Assembly: GCA_027451425.1 (NCBI GenBank)
Contig: DAIDJH010000020.1
Coordinates: 1-12,399, forward strand
Source: Bdellovibrionales bacterium
GTDB lineage: Bacteria > Bdellovibrionota > Bdellovibrionia > Bdellovibrionales > UBA1609
Direction of reading: 5' to 3'
DNA: 12,399 bases
The position numbers and the translations under genes were made by a program. A model generated the notes under the pieces. That model saw only the letters and a program-made list of their open reading frames with translations. It was not told where the DNA came from and did no database searches. Below, one piece after another: positions 1 to 7,540 of the stretch (within the stretch, counting starts at the first letter, position 1; each line of letters starts with the position of its first letter).

Positions 1-197
1 AGGCGGCCAAGGCGCCAGTCGATGATTCGGTTGTCACTAAGGTAACTGCGACTCAAACCGCAACGGAAAAACCAGCAAAAGCGAAAGTGAAAACTGCGAC
101 CTCGGCCAAAAAGGTTGTGGCGAAAAAAGCGCCAGGAGTTATTCGGCGTAAGGCGGGCGAAGTGCCCGCTCCGGCGGCGTCAGCCGGAGCGGGCTAG
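1..197 (+). CDS. infB: 3' end of a split IF-2 N-terminal polypeptide, ending at an in-frame TAG
   Basis: The frame that continues into the IF-2 body is open from the left edge (first full codon at 3) to a TAG at 195-197, giving 64 visible residues. They are rich in Ala, Lys, Val, Pro and Thr and include the stretches KKVVAKKAPGVIRRK and EVPAPAASAGAG. This is the composition expected of the long, flexible linker between the first N-terminal domain of IF-2 and the rest of the factor. The following GTG frame continues with more linker of similar type. I infer that the N-terminal IF-2 domain lies left of the window and that this is its tail, now closed by its own stop. Alternatives are a recent nonsense mutation, a sequencing error, or an unrelated Ala/Lys-rich protein. 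The start is outside the window, so the true length and domain content cannot be seen. Confidence 0.6.
   Translation, partial: AAKAPVDDSVVTKVTATQTATEKPAKAKVKTATSAKKVVAKKAPGVIRRKAGEVPAPAASAGAG
153..169 (+). promoter_or_regulatory. Alternative 6-bp stem competing with the 164-194 hairpin
   Basis: GCGGGC (153-158) and GCCCGC (164-169) form a perfect 6-bp stem with the 5-base loop GAAGT. The same GCCCGC is the outer half of the 5' arm of the larger hairpin, where it pairs with GCGGGC at 189-194. The two foldings exclude each other, and the smaller one would leave the Shine-Dalgarno sequence at 186-189 mostly unpaired. The arrangement is visible in the sequence. Whether it works as a switch is inference, and the 12-bp fold should be much the more stable. 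Confidence 0.4.
164..194 (+). promoter_or_regulatory. Perfect 12-bp GC-rich stem-loop covering the infB Shine-Dalgarno sequence
   Basis: Bases 164-175 (GCCCGCTCCGGC) are the exact reverse complement of 183-194 (GCCGGAGCGGGC), with a 7-base loop GGCGTCA at 176-182. The 3' arm contains GGAG (186-189), the only good Shine-Dalgarno sequence for the GTG at 198. The arm ends one base before the TAG at 195. No U-run follows, so it is not a typical intrinsic terminator. A ribosome translating the upstream frame would melt the stem and end next to the GTG, which fits translational coupling. The regulatory role is inferred; the inverted repeat is seen directly. Confidence 0.7.
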
Positions 198-200
198 GTG
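186..200 (+). promoter_or_regulatory. Shine-Dalgarno sequence and GTG start directly after a TAG
   Basis: GGAG at 186-189, an 8-base spacer that includes the TAG stop (195-197), then GTG (198-200). Stop and start are adjacent and in the same frame, a layout suited to reinitiation by the terminating ribosome. Confidence 0.6.
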
Positions 201-2432
201 CTTACTCACGATGAGGCTGAACTGTCGCCAGATGCAGCTCATGCAATTCAGGGTGCGACAACAACTGAATCGGCAGAAGCTCAATCCGCTAGCGCGGCGA
301 CTGGTGCTCAACCGGCCGAGGCTAAACGCCGGAATATTGTTGGACGTATGGATTTGAGTCGTGCGCGAGCGCCGATGGCTGCCGGTGGTTTGCAAGACCG
401 CAGTGGAATGCGTGCTCCTGTCACAAGTCCGCGCAATATTCGGACCGGATTTTTCGCTCAAGGCCCGATTGTTGAACAGCCGCCTGATTTTGAACAAGAA
501 AAGCAGAAAGAAGAAAAAAAGCGACGTCCTGGTGCCGGCAAAGAAGAAGAAGTTCAAATTTTTAATGCGTCGGATTTTCGTAAACGCGAGGTGATTTTTC
601 AACCCAAAAAGAAAAAAGTGGCGGTTGGGCGTGATGTGAAGAAGCCGCTTTTGACCACTCCTAAAGCTTCGAAAAGGATCGTTCGCGTTGAAAAAGTCAT
701 GTCGGTTGCTCAGTTGGCATCGGCAATGGGCGTGAAAGCTCCAGCGTTGATCAAAAAGCTGATGTCTGAAGGCGTGACTGCAAACATTAACACAGACCTT
801 GATTTTGACACTATCGCATTGATAGTTCCCGAATTTAACTTTGAAGCTGAAAACGTTTACCGAACTGTTGAACAACGCCTCGATGAGGCTGCCTTCGGTG
901 AGCTCGACAGTGAAGCAATTACTCGGCCGCCGGTAGTTACGATCATGGGGCATGTCGACCATGGCAAAACGTCGCTGCTGGATGCCATTCGTCAAACAAA
1001 TGTCGCTTCGGGCGAAGCGGGGGGCATTACACAACACATTGGTGCGTACAAAGTTCGACTTGAAAACGGCAAAGAGATTACATTTTTGGATACGCCCGGC
1101 CACGAGGCTTTCACGGCTATGCGTGCACGCGGAGCAAATGTCACTGATGTAGCGATAATTGTTGTAGCTGCCGACGATGGCGTCATGCCTCAGACTGTCG
1201 AAGCCATTTCGCACGCGAAAGCAGCGGAAGTGCCGATTATTATCGCGGTAAACAAAATTGATAAGCCAGGCGCTGACGTTAACCGCATCAAACAACAATT
1301 GACTGAGCAAGAGATTGTTCCGGAAGAATGGGGCGGGTCGAATATTTTTTGTGAAGTTTCGGCTTTAAAGAAAACCGGCGTTCATGAACTTTTGGAACAA
1401 ATTCTTTTGGTTGCCGAAGTTGAAGATTTAAAAGCGAATCCTAAACGGTCGGGAACGGGCATTGTTATTGAGTCGCGCCTTGAAAAGGGGCGCGGAGCCG
1501 TTGCCACGATACTTGTTCGAGATGGTCACTTTTCGATCGGAGACAATATTGTGGCGGGAGTTGCGGCTGGCCGCGTACGAGCAATGACGAACGATCGCGG
1601 CGAAATGGTCGAGACCGCGCAACCCGGTGATCCAGTTGAAGTTTTGGGTTTACCCGAGGCGGTGAGCGCCGGCGAACGCATCGATGTTGTACAGGATGAG
1701 GATATCGCGCGCGAGATCGCATTGGCGAGACGAGCTGAGCTTGAAAAGCCGAAAGCCACGGGCAAGGCCGCAGTTTCACTCGAAGAGCTTTTTGCAAAAA
1801 TTCAACAGGGTCAGGCTCAAGAGTTCAATGCCATTCTCAAAGCCGATGTTGCGGGCAGTGTTGAAGCTTTGCGAGAAATGTTGAACAAAGCCTCGACTCC
1901 AGAAGTGAAGGTAAAAATCGTGCATAGCCAAGTGGGTGGCGTCACAGAGTCGGATGTTCTTCTTGCATCGACCTCCGGTGCCGTTATCTTGGGATTTAAT
2001 GTGCGTCCTGACACTCCTGCCATGCGGATGGCAAAGGAGCTTCACGTTGACGTGCGTACATATACAATTATTTACGAACTTCTCGATGACGTAAAAAAGG
2101 CTATGGCTGGCAGGTTACAACCTGTCACAAAAGAAGTGGCTAAGGGTCGCGCCGAAGTTCGTGAGGTTTTCAGTGTGCCCAAGGTTGGTAATATCGCGGG
2201 TTGCTCCGTGGTTGACGGCAAAATTACACGATCGGATCAGTGTCGAGTCATCCGTGATGGTGCGATCATCTATCAAGGCAAGTTCGCCAGTTTGCGGCGA
2301 TTCAAAGATGATGTGCGAGAAGTGGCGACAGGTTTTGAGTGCGGTATCGGCATAGAAAATTTCAATGACATTAAAGTTGGCGACACAATTGAAGCCTATG
2401 TAGTTGAGCAGGTTGCTCCCACAACCATTTAA
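198..2432 (+). CDS. infB: Translation initiation factor IF-2, GTPase body
   Basis: IF-2 is the GTPase that brings initiator fMet-tRNA to the 30S subunit and promotes 50S joining. The product has 744 residues from GTG. Residues 1-155 are a charged Ala/Lys/Glu-rich linker. Residues about 159-215 form an IF2_N-type small domain. The G domain follows with G1 GHVDHGKT at 251-258, G3 DTPGH at 298-302, G4 NKID at 352-355 and a G5 SAL motif further on. Domains II to IV then run to the end, with the characteristic [13 protein letters not shown] stretch close to the C-terminus. All core motifs are intact. The start is GTG immediately after an in-frame TAG, with GGAG at 186-189 and an 8-base spacer. The first N-terminal domain seen in full-length IF-2 of related bacteria would lie upstream of that stop, so this product resembles the shortened IF-2 forms made from internal starts in E. 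coli. The rbfA Shine-Dalgarno sequence overlaps its TAA. Confidence 0.95.
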   Translation: MLTHDEAELSPDAAHAIQGATTTESAEAQSASAATGAQPAEAKRRNIVGRMDLSRARAPMAAGGLQDRSGMRAPVTSPRNIRTGFFAQGPIVEQPPDFEQEKQKEEKKRRPGAGKEEEVQIFNASDFRKREVIFQPKKKKVAVGRDVKKPLLTTPKASKRIVRVEKVMSVAQLASAMGVKAPALIKKLMSEGVTANINTDLDFDTIALIVPEFNFEAENVYRTVEQRLDEAAFGELDSEAITRPPVVTIMGHVDHGKTSLLDAIRQTNVASGEAGGITQHIGAYKVRLENGKEITFLDTPGHEAFTAMRARGANVTDVAIIVVAADDGVMPQTVEAISHAKAAEVPIIIAVNKIDKPGADVNRIKQQLTEQEIVPEEWGGSNIFCEVSALKKTGVHELLEQILLVAEVEDLKANPKRSGTGIVIESRLEKGRGAVATILVRDGHFSIGDNIVAGVAAGRVRAMTNDRGEMVETAQPGDPVEVLGLPEAVSAGERIDVVQDEDIAREIALARRAELEKPKATGKAAVSLEELFAKIQQGQAQEFNAILKADVAGSVEALREMLNKASTPEVKVKIVHSQVGGVTESDVLLASTSGAVILGFNVRPDTPAMRMAKELHVDVRTYTIIYELLDDVKKAMAGRLQPVTKEVAKGRAEVREVFSVPKVGNIAGCSVVDGKITRSDQCRVIRDGAIIYQGKFASLRRFKDDVREVATGFECGIGIENFNDIKVGDTIEAYVVEQVAPTTI

Positions 2433-2443
2433 GGAGCTTTTCA

Positions 2444-2809
2444 GTGAAAGATGACCGACGCATTAGACGTGTTGAAAAAGAAATTCAGCACGTCGTCGCG
2501 AATTTTTTGCTGAAAGGTTTTAAGCATCCTCTGCGGGGTTTTGTATCGATCACGCGGGTGGAGTCGAACGAAAAATTACGCACGGCCAAAATTCTTGTGA
2601 GCGTCATGGGCGATGAGGCTGAAAAGGATGAATCCATTTCGATTTTGAATGAAAACATTCGCGACATTCAGAACGAAATCAATAAGCATCTTCGAATGAG
2701 ATATGTGCCGCGGGTCTCGATAGTGTTGGATGAGGGGATGGAAAAGACTCTTCGTATCGAAGCGGCGTTGAGAGAAATTGCGCAGTCTCGTTCGAGATTG
2801 GATGAGTAG
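2444..2809 (+). CDS. rbfA: Ribosome-binding factor A
   Basis: RbfA is a small single KH-like domain protein that binds the 30S subunit and helps mature the 5' end of 16S rRNA. The product has 121 residues, a normal length. It begins with a basic segment (RRIRRVEKEIQHVVANFLL), continues with the strand GFVSITRVE, and ends its domain with the typical LRMRYVPRVSIVLDEG stretch. The start is GTG, with AAGGAG at 2431-2436 and a 7-base spacer. This Shine-Dalgarno sequence overlaps the infB TAA at 2430-2432, so translation of the two genes is probably coupled. The order infB-rbfA-truB is widely conserved in bacteria and supports the call. It ends in TAG, 8 bases before truB. Confidence 0.95.
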   Translation: MKDDRRIRRVEKEIQHVVANFLLKGFKHPLRGFVSITRVESNEKLRTAKILVSVMGDEAEKDESISILNENIRDIQNEINKHLRMRYVPRVSIVLDEGMEKTLRIEAALREIAQSRSRLDE

Positions 2810-2817
2810 GCGCCACC

Positions 2818-3789
2818 ATGTATCATGGCCTTTTGCTCATCGATAAACCGACCGGTGTGACGAGCCACGATGTGGTGAACCACGTGCGCAAAGCGTTTGG
2901 CACGCGCGAAGTGGGGCACGCGGGGACTCTTGATCCAATGGCGTCAGGGCTGCTTGTTTTGCTCCTGGGTGAAGCGACAAAAATATCCGACTACATTTTA
3001 AACGAAGACAAAAGCTATCAGTTGCGCGTTCGTTTTGGCGTTCGGACCGATACGCTCGATATGACCGGTCAAATTTTAAACCATGAAGACGTTCATCTCC
3101 CGATCGAATCGATTCGATCCGTGGCGCAAACTTTGGTAGGGTCCTTTATGTGGCCGGTACCGGCCTATTCCGCTGTTAAAGTGAACGGTCAAAAACTATA
3201 CCAAGCCGCACGTGCGCAAAACCCCGCGGTTGTAGCGGGAAACATCGAATTGCCGGTAAAAGAAATGAATTTTTGGGGTCTCAACGTGTCGGAAGTGACG
3301 TCTCAAGCAATCGAAGCGCATATCTATTGTTCCAAGGGGAGCTACATTAGACGGTGGGCCAGCGAACTTGGCGAAAAATTAGGTTGCGGTGGCACGCTGG
3401 AGGCATTGCGACGAACGGGTTGTGAACCATATCGGCTCAGTGACGCGCTCTCGCTTGAGGCGGTCGATGAGGTCGCCGAAACCTTAAGGGCGGAGAAAAT
3501 GACGGGGCATCCAGGTATTATCCCCCTACGCGAAACATTGCGGGATTGGCGGACAGTTTCCGTGCGAGGTCGCGACCAAATGTTACTGTTGAACGGTCAG
3601 ATCCCAATGGAGATCGATCGCCGCTTGCTCCCTGAAAAAAAGCAGGCCATTCAGTCGGGTAACCCCGTGCCGATCAAAGTTTTAAGCGGTGAGCGTGGCG
3701 AAATGCTGGCTTTGCTTGAAGCGCACCCTAATCGCGGCCTTAAAATTTGTCGCATATTTAAGCTTGTCGATGTCCCGCAAAATCAGTAA
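2818..3789 (+). CDS. truB: tRNA pseudouridine-55 synthase TruB
   Basis: TruB isomerises U55 in the T-loop of tRNAs to pseudouridine and also acts as a tRNA folding chaperone. The product has 323 residues. It opens with the family N-terminus GLLLIDKPTGVTSHDVV. It then shows the catalytic motif GHAGTLDPMASGLL with the nucleophile Asp39, the PAYSAVK motif at 115-121, and the KGSYIRR stretch at 173-179 followed by LGCGGTLEALRRTG. Residues beyond about 250 would hold the PUA-like C-terminal part. All catalytic elements are present. The ATG at 2818 has only a weak AGG element (2808-2810) overlapping the rbfA stop, so it probably depends on coupling to rbfA. Confidence 0.95.
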   Translation: MYHGLLLIDKPTGVTSHDVVNHVRKAFGTREVGHAGTLDPMASGLLVLLLGEATKISDYILNEDKSYQLRVRFGVRTDTLDMTGQILNHEDVHLPIESIRSVAQTLVGSFMWPVPAYSAVKVNGQKLYQAARAQNPAVVAGNIELPVKEMNFWGLNVSEVTSQAIEAHIYCSKGSYIRRWASELGEKLGCGGTLEALRRTGCEPYRLSDALSLEAVDEVAETLRAEKMTGHPGIIPLRETLRDWRTVSVRGRDQMLLLNGQIPMEIDRRLLPEKKQAIQSGNPVPIKVLSGERGEMLALLEAHPNRGLKICRIFKLVDVPQNQ

Positions 3790-3819
3790 AGTCGAGCGTT
3801 TTTATAATATGGAGGTCCT

Positions 3820-4089
3820 ATGGCTCTAGCAAAAGCCGAAAAAGAAAATACGGTGAAACGTTTTCGCAGAGGTGAGCTCGACACGGGCAGCTCGGAAGTT
3901 CAAATCGCGCTTCTAACTGCACGGATCAACCATCTTACCGGCCACTTTAAAACTCACGATAAAGACCAGCATAGCCGTCGCGGCATGTTTAAGTTAGTTT
4001 CGCAACGGCGAAAGCTGCTCAATTATTTGAGAAAAAACGATTCCAAAAAATATATTAAACTTATCGAAGATTTGAGTCTTAGAAAGTAG
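3820..4089 (+). CDS. rpsO: 30S ribosomal protein S15
   Basis: S15 is a primary 16S rRNA-binding protein of the 30S platform. The product has 89 residues, exactly the usual length, and carries the family signatures [34 protein letters not shown] and [13 protein letters not shown]. The start is ATG with the strong Shine-Dalgarno sequence GGAGG at 3811-3815, though the spacer is short (4 bases). The 30-base gap after truB is A/T-rich and contains TATAAT at 3803-3808, but this lies too close to the start to give a useful leader (see rejected items). Only 6 bases separate its TAG from the pnp start, in contrast to the long structured rpsO-pnp gap of E. coli. Confidence 0.97.
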   Translation: MALAKAEKENTVKRFRRGELDTGSSEVQIALLTARINHLTGHFKTHDKDQHSRRGMFKLVSQRRKLLNYLRKNDSKKYIKLIEDLSLRK

Positions 4090-4095
4090 AGTTCG

Positions 4096-6204
4096 ATGAA
4101 AGAAACGGTTTCTTTTGAGATCGAAGGGCGCACTGTCACGTTTGAAACGGGCCGGTTGGCCAAGCAAGCGCACGGAGCCGTCTTGTGCACGTGCGGGGAC
4201 AACATGGTGCTTGTCACCGTGGTTTCTGATAAATCGAGCGGCGACGCCGATTTTTTCCCTCTCACAGTTGAATATGTTGAACGTTTCTATTCAACAGGCC
4301 GTGTGCCGGGTGGATATTTTAAACGTGAAGGCCGGCCAACGACTGACGCGATTTTGAATTGCCGTCTTATTGATAGACCTTTGCGACCGTGCTTTCCCGA
4401 AGGATATAATTTTGACACGCAAGTGGTTGCCACTATTTTGAGCTATGACGGGCAATATCCGATCAACAATTTGGCAAGTATTGCGGCATCCGCCGCTTTT
4501 CACATTAGCGATATTCCGTTTAATGGCCCTATCGCGTCGGTAACAGTTGGACGAGTGAACGGGCGTATGATTGCCAATCCCACGCATGAACAGCTCGAGA
4601 ATTCCGACATAGACATTACAGTTGCCGGTACGAAGAACGGCATTTTGATGGTCGAAGGTGAGGCAAAATTTGTAGCCGAAGCCGATGTCCTTGCCGCTCT
4701 TCGTTTCGCACACGAGTCGCTTATGCCGGTTCTCAATGCGCAAGAAGAATTGAGAAAAAAAGTTGGATCTACAACGAAACGTGAATTTACCCCGGTCGAA
4801 ATTGAACCACAATTTCGAGCCATGACCGAAGCCTATTTACGTCCGCTTGTTGAGGCGGCTTTGTCCGAACGACAAAAGCAAACGCGCTATGGGCAACTCG
4901 ATGCCGCGATTCGCTCGGCCACGGAAAAATTTATTCCCCAACAACCGAGTGAGTTGCAAGCGCAACGTACCAAAGAACTCGGCAAAATTTTTGAAGACTT
5001 GAAGTATCATATGGCCCGCCGAATGATTATCGTCGACGGTGTGCGTATCGATGGCCGTGACACAAAAACTGTTCGACCAATTAGTACCGAGGTTGGTTTG
5101 CTCCCGCGGGCTCATGGTTCAGGACTATTTACGCGTGGTGAGACGCAGGTTTTAGGGACGGTCACTTTAGGCACGGGCGATGATGAGCAAAAAATCGACG
5201 CGCTCGAAGGCTTAACGTTGAAGCGATTCATGCTCCACTATAACTTCCCACCGTTTTGCGTGGGCGAAACCGGGCGTGTGGGAGCGCAAAGTCGCCGCGA
5301 AGTGGGTCATGGCAACCTAGCTGAACGCGCGCTCAAAATGGTGGCGCCCGACTATGAAAAGTTCCCGTATGTTTTGCGGATCGTGAGTGAAGTTCTCGAA
5401 TCGAATGGTTCGAGCTCGATGGGCACAGTTTGCGCGGGTACTCTGGCGATGCTCGATGCCGGTGTCCCGGTCAAAGGCAATGTCGCAGGCATTGCGATGG
5501 GCCTCATCACGGACGGCGGGAAATATGCGATCTTGAGCGATATTTTGGGCGATGAAGACCATTTGGGCGACATGGATTTCAAAGTGGCTGGTACGCGCGA
5601 TGGGATCACAGCTCTACAAATGGACATCAAAATCGATAGTCTCACTTTTGAAATTATGGAAAAGGCGCTTGCCCAAGCCCACGATGGCCGTAACCATATT
5701 CTCAACGAGATGGAAAAGACCATTCGTGCTCCACGAGGTAAAATTTCGGAGTACGCGCCACGTATTGAGACCATTCAAGTGAAGCCGGAGAAAGTTCGCG
5801 AAGTGATCGGCGCCGGCGGTAAAACAATCAAAGCGATTATTGAAGCGACAGGCGTCAAGATTAACATTGAAGATGACGGCAAAGTCCATATTGCGGCATC
5901 GGATCCGGAAGCGACGAAAAAAGCGATCAAAATGATTCAAGATATTTGCGCCGAGGCCGAGGTTGGTAAAACGTATCATGGCAAAGTCGTGAAGATCGCG
6001 GATTTTGGCGCGTTTGTCGAAATTTTGCCGAACATGAGTGGGCTCCTTCATATTTCCGAAATTTCGCACGAACGCATACGCAGCGTCGGCGATGTTTTGA
6101 AAGAAGGCGATGCAATCGACGTAAAAGTGTTGGAAGTCGATCGCTCTGGCCGTATCAAGTTATCGCGAAAGGCTTTGCTTACGCGCGCGAATGTGGACGC
6201 TTAA
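4096..6204 (+). CDS. pnp: Polynucleotide phosphorylase
   Basis: PNPase is a trimeric 3'-to-5' phosphorolytic exoribonuclease and a core enzyme of mRNA decay. The product has 702 residues, close to the E. coli length. It contains a first RNase PH-like core with FYSTGRVPGGYFKREGRP, an all-helical linker around 230-320, and a second, catalytic RNase PH core. Visible active-site elements in the second core are the SNGSSSMGT stretch at 436-444 and Asp488, Asp494 and Lys496 in GDEDHLGDMDFK, which match the E. coli residues Asp486, Asp492 and Lys494. A KH domain follows (EVIGAGGKTIK with GAGG at 572-575), then an S1 domain from about 624 to 692. Nothing is missing. The gene lacks a clear Shine-Dalgarno sequence and sits 6 bases after rpsO, so it is probably translated by coupling. 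There is no room for the RNase III-cleaved leader hairpin that autoregulates pnp in E. coli. Confidence 0.97.
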   Translation: MKETVSFEIEGRTVTFETGRLAKQAHGAVLCTCGDNMVLVTVVSDKSSGDADFFPLTVEYVERFYSTGRVPGGYFKREGRPTTDAILNCRLIDRPLRPCFPEGYNFDTQVVATILSYDGQYPINNLASIAASAAFHISDIPFNGPIASVTVGRVNGRMIANPTHEQLENSDIDITVAGTKNGILMVEGEAKFVAEADVLAALRFAHESLMPVLNAQEELRKKVGSTTKREFTPVEIEPQFRAMTEAYLRPLVEAALSERQKQTRYGQLDAAIRSATEKFIPQQPSELQAQRTKELGKIFEDLKYHMARRMIIVDGVRIDGRDTKTVRPISTEVGLLPRAHGSGLFTRGETQVLGTVTLGTGDDEQKIDALEGLTLKRFMLHYNFPPFCVGETGRVGAQSRREVGHGNLAERALKMVAPDYEKFPYVLRIVSEVLESNGSSSMGTVCAGTLAMLDAGVPVKGNVAGIAMGLITDGGKYAILSDILGDEDHLGDMDFKVAGTRDGITALQMDIKIDSLTFEIMEKALAQAHDGRNHILNEMEKTIRAPRGKISEYAPRIETIQVKPEKVREVIGAGGKTIKAIIEATGVKINIEDDGKVHIAASDPEATKKAIKMIQDICAEAEVGKTYHGKVVKIADFGAFVEILPNMSGLLHISEISHERIRSVGDVLKEGDAIDVKVLEVDRSGRIKLSRKALLTRANVDA

Positions 6205-6228
6205 AGTTCCCGCTCTAAGTGGCGAAAG

Positions 6229-7524
6229 ATGAAAGCGTTTGAGTTTGAGCCTCTTTATAACAAAACAGTTTTAGATAATGGGGTTCGGATTATCACCGAA
6301 CACCACCCTTCAAGCCGCGCAGTCTGCGCCGGGATTTTTGTTGATCAAGGTACGCGTGACGAACCCGAGGACATCATCGGTGCCGCTCACTTTGTCGAGC
6401 ATATGGTTTTTAAGGGGACAGAAACTCGCGATGCCTACGAGATCGCGCGTAGCCTTGAAGCCGTCGGCGGGGAGTTGAACGCTTACACGACTCGTGAGCA
6501 AACCTGTTTTCATGCAATTGGCCTTCGCGAACATTTGCCTCTCAGTCTCGACGTACTGTCGGATCTCATGAGTAACGCGCAATTTGAGACCAACGATTTT
6601 AAAAAAGAACGCGATGTGATCATTCAAGAAATCCACATGTCGCAAGATGAGTACGACGACTGCATTTTCGATCTCGCATTTGAAAACGCCTACAAAGGGC
6701 ATGAACTGGGTCGATCGATTTTAGGTACTCCCAAATCGCTTGAACATATCACGCGCCGCAAGTTGATGGATTTTTATACGCGACGGTATCAAGGCCACAA
6801 CATGTTGGTCTGCGTGTCCGGGCACGTGAACCACGAAGAGGTCGTACAACTGATGTCGCGTACACTGAACCTGCGACGTCGACACTTTCAAGCCCCGCCG
6901 CGAAGGCGGCCGCTCTTTCGCCCGTTTCAAAAAGTATTGTCGCGTCCGTCGGAGCAGCTTCACGTTTTGGTGGCGCTCCCATCTGTTTCGGTGCGCGATC
7001 GGCAGCGATTTGAGTCATATTTGGCAAATGCGGCTCTCGGTGGCGGTATGACTTCACGGCTCTATCAAAAGGTCCGCGAGAAATTGGGGATTGCCTATAC
7101 CGTTTATAGTTACTTGCAACCGTTTTACGATACGGGGATTCAAACTGTTTATTCAGCGACGTCGCCGCGCCATATGAAGCGCATTTTAAGCGTGATTGTT
7201 CGCGAAATTGAAAGCTTGGCGCGTCGAGGTTTGTCCCGTGCTGAGCTCGATTATTATCGTACGCAGGTCATCGGCAGTCTTGTGCTTGAATCTGACGATA
7301 TTGACAATCGGATGAACGCGATCGGCTATAGCGAAATGATATTTGGTGAATATCGCACTGTCGACCAAACCATCCAAGAGCTGCAAAAGGTAACGGTGGA
7401 GAGTCTTAACGCGTATTTAAAAAAATACTTTGATATCAGCCGGGCCGGAGCTATCCTGATCGGCGATTTGAATGAAGATCGCGCGGCGAATTATATTGCG
7501 CGAACATTGGGCGACAAACAGTAG
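6229..7524 (+). CDS. M16 family zinc peptidase (processing-protease-like)
   Basis: This belongs to the pitrilysin/insulinase (M16) family, the group that includes mitochondrial processing peptidase beta and bacterial MlpA/YmxG-type proteins. The product has 431 residues and corresponds to a single two-domain half-clamshell. The inverted zinc motif HFVEH is at 54-58 (His54, Glu57, His58). The distal zinc ligand Glu134 sits exactly 76 residues after His58, so the enzyme should be active. The second half carries the SRLYQKVREKLGIAYTVYSY stretch with the conserved Arg/Tyr region. No signal peptide is seen, which suggests a cytoplasmic place. A peptidase of this type directly after pnp is a widespread bacterial arrangement. 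Its physiological substrate cannot be told from sequence. The start is ATG with a weak upstream GGCGAAAG. Confidence 0.92.
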   Translation: MKAFEFEPLYNKTVLDNGVRIITEHHPSSRAVCAGIFVDQGTRDEPEDIIGAAHFVEHMVFKGTETRDAYEIARSLEAVGGELNAYTTREQTCFHAIGLREHLPLSLDVLSDLMSNAQFETNDFKKERDVIIQEIHMSQDEYDDCIFDLAFENAYKGHELGRSILGTPKSLEHITRRKLMDFYTRRYQGHNMLVCVSGHVNHEEVVQLMSRTLNLRRRHFQAPPRRRPLFRPFQKVLSRPSEQLHVLVALPSVSVRDRQRFESYLANAALGGGMTSRLYQKVREKLGIAYTVYSYLQPFYDTGIQTVYSATSPRHMKRILSVIVREIESLARRGLSRAELDYYRTQVIGSLVLESDDIDNRMNAIGYSEMIFGEYRTVDQTIQELQKVTVESLNAYLKKYFDISRAGAILIGDLNEDRAANYIARTLGDKQ

Positions 7525-7527
7525 AGC

Positions 7528-7534
7528 AAAGGAG
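7528..7534 (+). promoter_or_regulatory. Shine-Dalgarno sequence deciding the dut start
   Basis: AAAGGAG with a 6-base spacer to ATG 7541 is the best ribosome binding site near this gene. It favours the long dUTPase form with the N-terminal extension over the internal start at 7742. Confidence 0.7.
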
Positions 7535-7540
7535 CTTGTC

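Noticed and set aside
515..521. A_AAA_AAG, a heptamer able to support -1 frameshifting, in infB
   Set aside because: It lies in a Lys-rich linker where such runs are expected, a -1 shift would end after about 25 codons, and no stimulating structure is visible nearby.
180..1310. A 376-codon open frame on the reverse strand opposite infB
   Set aside because: Its Phe- and Arg-rich product mirrors the Lys-rich and Ala-rich codons of infB, and it overlaps a clearly real gene. It shows no domain and no ribosome binding site of note.
2811..2820. GCCACCATG context at the truB start, resembling a eukaryotic Kozak sequence
   Set aside because: The gene is a typical bacterial TruB in a bacterial operon, so the match is coincidence.
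3152..3165. Perfect 14-bp palindrome GGCCGGTACCGGCC inside truB
   Set aside because: A perfect 14-bp palindrome is expected about 0.8 times by chance in a sequence of this length, and it encodes a conserved TruB segment.
3803..3808. Perfect TATAAT just upstream of rpsO
   Set aside because: There is no -35 element at 16-18 bases and no extended -10. RNA starting from it would begin within or just after the Shine-Dalgarno sequence, about 5 bases before the ATG.
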